From the NCBI GenBank assembly GCA_964518765.1, contig CAZFJC010000017.1:1-64000 (forward strand): a DNA stretch of 64,000 nucleotides, given 5' to 3'. This DNA is from CAZPNX01 sp964518765. GTDB lineage: Bacteria; Edwardsbacteria; AC1; EtOH8. Below are positions 60,356-64,000 of the stretch, piece by piece (within the stretch, counting starts at the first letter, position 1; each line of letters opens with the position of its first letter). Below the pieces are notes generated by a model. That model was not told the origin of the DNA and made no database searches. It saw only the letters and a list, made by a program, of their open reading frames with translations. A program made the translations under genes and the position numbers.

Positions 60356-61666
60356 CTACTTGGCGGCGATGCTGACGTCCCGGAATAGGATGGCCGGCGT
60401 AAGGTAGTGCCCCCGTCTTTCCGCCTCCCGGGAGATCTCGCCGACTCCGTCCCTCAGCATCTGATAGACGTTGCCGGCCACCATGGCGTCCTTGACCCGA
60501 CCCACGATCCGTCCCCGCTCCACCGCGAACCCCAGACCGATGTTGGCCGAGAAGTCTCCGGCCAGCAGGTTGCTCTGCCCCGCCCCCAAAAGATCATGGA
60601 TGATTATTCCCCGATCCATGGATTTTACTATCTCGGCCAGGGGGCGCCGCCCGGTGGAGATCACCAGGTTGCTAATACCGGGCGCCGGCTGGGACGAGAA
60701 GTCACGTTGCCCATGCCCGGTGGAGGCGGTCCCCATGATCCCGGCCGTCTGCAGGTCGAAGATGAAGTGGCGGAAGACGCCCCGTTGGAAAAGAGGCAGC
60801 CGGATGGTGCCGACGCCCTCGGCGTCGTGGGGAGCCGAACCAGAGCCCAGCTTAAGGTGGGGATCGTCGGTCACCGAGATCCTTGGATCAAGCACCGCCT
60901 CGCCCAGTCGGCCCTGCAGCGGGGAGGACCGCTTCTGCAGCATCTTGCCGTTGACCCCCATGCCCAGCGCCATCCAGAAAAGGTACATGGCCTCGTGGGA
61001 GAACAGCACCGGCATCCGGCCGCTGGACGCTTTCGACGAGCGCTTTGACTGCTTGAGCAGCCGCGCCATCTTGTCGATCATGGTCACGGACTCCAGGCTC
61101 AGGCCGCAGCCGCGCCGCCCGTCGCCTACGAAGAGCAGGTGGCCGTCAACCACCGCCACCCCGGAGAGCTGGTAGGAGAAGTGGGTCTTGTCGAAGACGC
61201 TGCGCAGCCCCCGGCTGTTGGCCAGCTCCACTTGATAGATGCGCTTCTCGATGGTGGCGTCGCACTTGAGCTCCGGTGCGGCCTCTCTTAACCGCGCCAG
61301 CGCTTGCCTTCCCTCGGCTATGGCCTGGTCCACCGAGTACGACTCCACCTTACGATCGAAAACGCTGACCTGGGAGGGACGGCACTTGGTCGGGAACTGG
61401 CAATGCGCCGTCTGACCGAATGCCGCACTCTGGCAGGCATGGTCCACCAGCTCCCGAAGCCGGGCCAGGTCGGTGGTGGAGGAAAACCCGATCCGCCCCC
61501 GGCGGATCACCCGGAGCCCCAGGCCCCGGATCTCCTTATGCTCCACCGAGTGCAGCTTGCCGGCCTTGAATTCGACCGTGGTCACTTCGCCCGTATGCCC
61601 TATAGCCTCGGCCTGCTCGGTCGTCCCCTTGGCCAGGGACAGGGTTTTCTCGATCAACTGTCTCAT
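60356..61666 (-). CDS. pmbA: TldE/PmbA, non-catalytic subunit of the TldD/E metalloprotease
   Basis: 436 aa from the ATG at 61666 (GGAGG nine bases upstream). The longer open frame overlaps tldD out of frame. It belongs to the PmbA/TldE family, with GLGLRVIRRGRIGFSSTTDL near residue 50 and a C-terminal half of GxSNLLAGDFSANIG type. It has no HExxxH, as expected for the TldE partner. With TldD it forms a barrel-like protease that degrades unfolded peptides and matures some peptide antibiotics. It lies five bases after tldD. Confidence 0.9.
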   Translation of the reverse strand: MRQLIEKTLSLAKGTTEQAEAIGHTGEVTTVEFKAGKLHSVEHKEIRGLGLRVIRRGRIGFSSTTDLARLRELVDHACQSAAFGQTAHCQFPTKCRPSQVSVFDRKVESYSVDQAIAEGRQALARLREAAPELKCDATIEKRIYQVELANSRGLRSVFDKTHFSYQLSGVAVVDGHLLFVGDGRRGCGLSLESVTMIDKMARLLKQSKRSSKASSGRMPVLFSHEAMYLFWMALGMGVNGKMLQKRSSPLQGRLGEAVLDPRISVTDDPHLKLGSGSAPHDAEGVGTIRLPLFQRGVFRHFIFDLQTAGIMGTASTGHGQRDFSSQPAPGISNLVISTGRRPLAEIVKSMDRGIIIHDLLGAGQSNLLAGDFSANIGLGFAVERGRIVGRVKDAMVAGNVYQMLRDGVGEISREAERRGHYLTPAILFRDVSIAAK

Positions 61667-61671
61667 GTCGC

Positions 61672-63036
61672 TTACCTCCCCCCGATGACCACGTTGCGGA
61701 TGCGGATGTGCGGCCCGCCGTCCGACACCGGCAGCGGCGACTGCCCGTCCTTGCCGCACCCCCCCAGCCCCCCGTGCAGCTGCAGATCGTCCCCCACCGC
61801 ATCGATGTTGCGCAGCGTCTGAAAGACATTTCCCGAGAGGATGACGTCGCGCACCATGGGCCCTATCTTCCCCTTCTCGATACGGTAGGCCTTCATAGCC
61901 GAAAAGGTGAACATCTCCAGCTCGGTCATCCCCCCCAGGGCCGAGACCACGTACAGGCCGCGGTCAATCTCGCCCACCATCTTTTCGAAGCTGTCGCGGC
62001 CGGGCTCGATATAGGTGCAGCCCATGCGGACGATGGGCTTGTGCTGGTAGCCGATGGCCCGGGCGCTGCCGGTGGGTTTCTCGCCCATCAGTCCGGCCGT
62101 CTCCCGCGAATGTAGCCGCCCCACCAGCACCCCGTTCTTGATGAGATAGTTCTTGCCGGCCGGCACCCCCTCCTCGTCGTAGCGGTAGCTGCCCCGTTCC
62201 CCGGCGATGGTGGCATCGTCGACGATGGACAGTTGCGGCGGCCCGAAGCACCTGCCCAAACGCATCATCCTCTTGAGCCTGGCGTTCTGGTGTATGTGGT
62301 CCGACTCCGACAGGTGGCCAAAGGCCTCATGGGCGAACACCCCGCACATCTTGGGGTCGACGACGACCGTATACTTGCCAGCCTCCACCTTTTCGGCCTT
62401 TATAAGCCCCAGAGCGTCGCCGGAGACTTCCTCCACCAGCGGTTCCAGCCTGGTCAGCTTCTTAAATCCGATGGCCCCGCCCCCGAAGTTGTCGTGAGCC
62501 GTCTGGACGTTTGACCCGTCCTTGGCGATGGCGGCGAAGGCCATCCCGCAGTATAGTCGTTCTTCGACTATCTCCGCCCCCTCGGTGTTGGCGTAGGTCT
62601 GCCGTTTGAAGACGTCCTCGTAGCGAACCCGGGAGCTAATGATGCCAGAATGCCCTAAAATCAGCTGGTTGTAGTGCCGGGCCAGGGCCTCTTTCTCTTT
62701 GAGCGGCACTTGGCGCGGATCGTCCGCCATCTTTAACCGGACCGTGTCCCGCAATGGTTTGACTTTGGCCAGCCGGCTTCGCTCCCGGCCCACCAGCCGG
62801 GCCGCCCTCTGGGCCTCGGCCGCCTTCTCCGGCAGCTCGTCGATGGTGTTGAATGAGGCGAAGCCCCAGCCGCCCTTGTGCAGGGCCCTGACATTGCCGC
62901 CCCGGCTGGTGCTGGCGCCTGCCTGCTCCAGCTCACTGCCCTGGTAGACCACGCTGGTGGTGCTTCGTTCCTCGATGCGCACCTCCAGGTAGTCCACCCC
63001 GCAGGCGGCAAGGGCCTTCTTGATGTGGTGCTCCAT
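61672..63036 (-). CDS. tldD: TldD, catalytic subunit of the TldD/E metalloprotease
   Basis: 454 aa. The zinc motif HEAFGHLSESDHI (HExxxH plus downstream acidic residue) lies near residue 238. Family segments include LEVRIEERSTTSVVYQGSEL at the N-terminus, GERGSYRYDEEGVPAGKNYL, and the C-terminal LHGGLGGCGKDGQSPLPVSD with a metal-binding Cys. AAAGGA precedes the ATG. A reverse-strand TATAAT lies at 63072-63067, about 30 bases upstream. No precursor-peptide gene is seen nearby, so a housekeeping peptidase role is the default. Confidence 0.93.
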   Translation of the reverse strand: MEHHIKKALAACGVDYLEVRIEERSTTSVVYQGSELEQAGASTSRGGNVRALHKGGWGFASFNTIDELPEKAAEAQRAARLVGRERSRLAKVKPLRDTVRLKMADDPRQVPLKEKEALARHYNQLILGHSGIISSRVRYEDVFKRQTYANTEGAEIVEERLYCGMAFAAIAKDGSNVQTAHDNFGGGAIGFKKLTRLEPLVEEVSGDALGLIKAEKVEAGKYTVVVDPKMCGVFAHEAFGHLSESDHIHQNARLKRMMRLGRCFGPPQLSIVDDATIAGERGSYRYDEEGVPAGKNYLIKNGVLVGRLHSRETAGLMGEKPTGSARAIGYQHKPIVRMGCTYIEPGRDSFEKMVGEIDRGLYVVSALGGMTELEMFTFSAMKAYRIEKGKIGPMVRDVILSGNVFQTLRNIDAVGDDLQLHGGLGGCGKDGQSPLPVSDGGPHIRIRNVVIGGR

Positions 63037-63066
63037 TAGAATCCTTTACTATATTTATATTACTAT

Positions 63067-63072
63067 ATTATA
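63067..63072 (-). promoter_or_regulatory. -10 box upstream of tldD
   Basis: Perfect TATAAT on the reverse strand in a short AT-rich gap. No convincing -35 at 17 bases. Confidence 0.4.
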
Positions 63073-63132
63073 TTCGCCGCGCAAAATGCTGGAGCCATCT
63101 CCGTATTTAGCGTTTTCGCGGGCACGGCGTTT

Positions 63133-63654
63133 TCAATGCTCGATTCCTTTCCTCGCCGGGACGCCCTTCCGGTAGTAGTGCCTGACCTCCCGCATCTCGG
63201 TCACCAGGTCGGCCAGTTCGATCAGCTCCTGCGGCGCGTTGCGCCCGGTGATCACCAGTTCCGTTTCCTCCGGCTTGGACGAGATAAGTTCCCTCGCCTG
63301 ATCCAAAGTCACCAGCCCGAAATCAAGCGCCACGTTAAGCTCGTCCAGGATCAGGATATCGCAGCTTCGCAACTTCATGGCTTCGCCGGCATACCCCAGC
63401 GCCTCCCTCGCCCCCTCGATGTCCCGGGGGTCCGGATTGTTTTTATCCACGAAGTCCGGCCGGCCGAACTGGACGATGGTGAAGCCTGGGATCAATTTGG
63501 CCGCCTCCAGCTCTCCGTAATTGGTCCTGCCCTTCATGAACTGGATCATCAGCACCCTTTGGCCGTGCCCGGCCGCCCGAAGGCCCAGGCCCAAAGCGGC
63601 CGTGGTCTTGCCCTTGCCGTCGCCGGTGTAGACGTGGATCATACCTTCCCCCAT
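63133..63654 (-). CDS. cobO: Cob(I)yrinic acid a,c-diamide adenosyltransferase (CobO/BtuR type)
   Basis: 173 aa from the ATG at 63654, which overlaps the upstream stop by one base; an ATG at 63642 is also possible. It transfers adenosyl from ATP to cobalt in cobalamin synthesis or salvage. It has the P-loop VYTGDGKGKTTAALGLGLRA and IQFMKGRTNYGELEA. It also has LILDELNVALDFGLV and the C-terminal ELVITGRNAPQELIELADLV then TEMREVRHYYRKGV. There are no other cobalamin genes or B12 riboswitch in the window. Confidence 0.93.
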   Translation of the reverse strand: MGEGMIHVYTGDGKGKTTAALGLGLRAAGHGQRVLMIQFMKGRTNYGELEAAKLIPGFTIVQFGRPDFVDKNNPDPRDIEGAREALGYAGEAMKLRSCDILILDELNVALDFGLVTLDQARELISSKPEETELVITGRNAPQELIELADLVTEMREVRHYYRKGVPARKGIEH

Positions 63655-64000
63655 CACAGCCTTCCCGCCAGCCCCAGGGAGAACCTTTTGCGCAGGCTGC
63701 CCGTCCCCCCCTGCTCCTTGGCCTCCAGCAAAACTATATATATCCCCATTGGGCAAGCCTGGCCGCCTTCATCCCGGCCATCCCACACTAAACTGCCCTC
63801 CTGGGCGAACTCCCTCTGCACCGCCGGAGCGGCTACCTGCCGGCCCAGCCGATCGAATATCTTGACGGTCACCTGCGAGCGCGGCCAGGGAAGGCTGAAG
63901 AAGATGATGCTTCGGTCCTGGTGGCCGTCGCCATCCGGCGAGAAGGGGTTGGGAGCGGCGCCCGCCTCGGCCCCGGCCGCCGGCCGGTCGATGTAGACGC
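63654..64000 (-). CDS. C-terminus of a secreted protein with FlgD-like tail (runs off the window)
   Basis: The reverse strand is open from the window edge to the stop at 63654-63656 (about 115 residues). It reads AAPNPFSPDGDGHQDRSIIF, VTVKIFDRLGRQVAAPAVQR, LVWDGRDEGGQACPMGIYIV and ends SLGLAGRL. This is the PNPFSPDGDG... FlgD/T9SS-type C-terminal domain of a larger exported protein. An in-frame GTG at 63872 lies inside this domain and is not the start. It is coupled to cobO by a one-base overlap. Confidence 0.8.
   Translation of the reverse strand, partial: VYIDRPAAGAEAGAAPNPFSPDGDGHQDRSIIFFSLPWPRSQVTVKIFDRLGRQVAAPAVQREFAQEGSLVWDGRDEGGQACPMGIYIVLLEAKEQGGTGSLRKRFSLGLAGRL

Noticed and set aside
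1..64000. CRISPR arrays, insertion sequences, prophage genes, rRNA operons, riboswitches
   Set aside because: No regularly spaced repeats, transposase or integrase motifs, rRNA sequences or recognisable riboswitch folds were seen on either strand.

Overview
The window is GC-rich, densely coded bacterial DNA with a Gram-negative-type cell plan. It encodes a beta-barrel-like protein ending in Phe, lipoproteins, and several secreted proteins that end in a FlgD-like C-terminal beta-sandwich tail. It also has two M6 (immune-inhibitor-A-like) proteases and a two-component-type propeller protein. This mix is typical of little-cultured lineages in or near the FCB group (WOR-3/TA06/Edwardsbacteria/Zixibacteria-like metagenome genomes). 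That placement is inference from gene content only; no rRNA is present. The first ~420 bases are strikingly AT-rich and hold the 5' end of a secreted repeat protein with its own promoter and ribosome binding site.

Layout. 0.4-3.9 kb (minus): SpoIID-like lipoprotein, TPR protein, GGR-type flavoprotein. 4-12 kb (plus): propeller protein, then a tightly overlapping surface-glycan operon (UDP-GlcNAc 2-epimerase, two GT4-like transferases, a GT-C-like membrane protein, a radical SAM/SPASM protein). 12-19 kb: smpB, tRNA-Leu(CAG), and a signalling block (zinc-ribbon/DUF2007-like protein, pseudo-receiver-GAF-GGDEF protein, large class III cyclase-like protein, UspA-like protein, ion-transporter-family permease). 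19-28.7 kb (minus): M6 protease, rhomboid, VWA membrane protein, small membrane and PAS proteins, second M6 protease, a 284-aa orphan. 28.9-36.3 kb: gyrA, a nucleotidyltransferase module bounded by a 105-bp duplication of the gyrA 5' end, gyrB, dciA, a Nudix gene and recF, followed by an AT-rich stretch with a perfect DnaA box and tRNA-Val(CAC).

36.9-50.3 kb (minus) is the most distinctive region. It is a cyanophycin-type locus with an intact CphA, a second full-length CphA paralogue with an altered Mur-ligase P-loop, and a third shortened paralogue whose P-loop is lost. It also has cyanophycinase, isoaspartyl dipeptidase and an orphan gene that overlaps cyanophycinase. Upstream in the same direction lie a TsaC/YwlE-like fusion, def, yajC, cdd and deoB. 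The locus could make, hydrolyse and recycle an aspartate/arginine-type storage polymer.

50.5-64 kb: Ig-like lipoprotein and beta-barrel-like protein, divergent from a transglutaminase / ABC ATPase / DUF4388 / ABC permease operon. Then come two tandem XRE regulators with separate promoters, the TldD/TldE protease pair, a CobO-type adenosyltransferase and the C-terminus of another FlgD-tailed protein.

Several genes have -10 boxes so close to the start codon that the mRNAs would be leaderless or nearly so. All functions are read from motifs and family resemblance; no database search was run.
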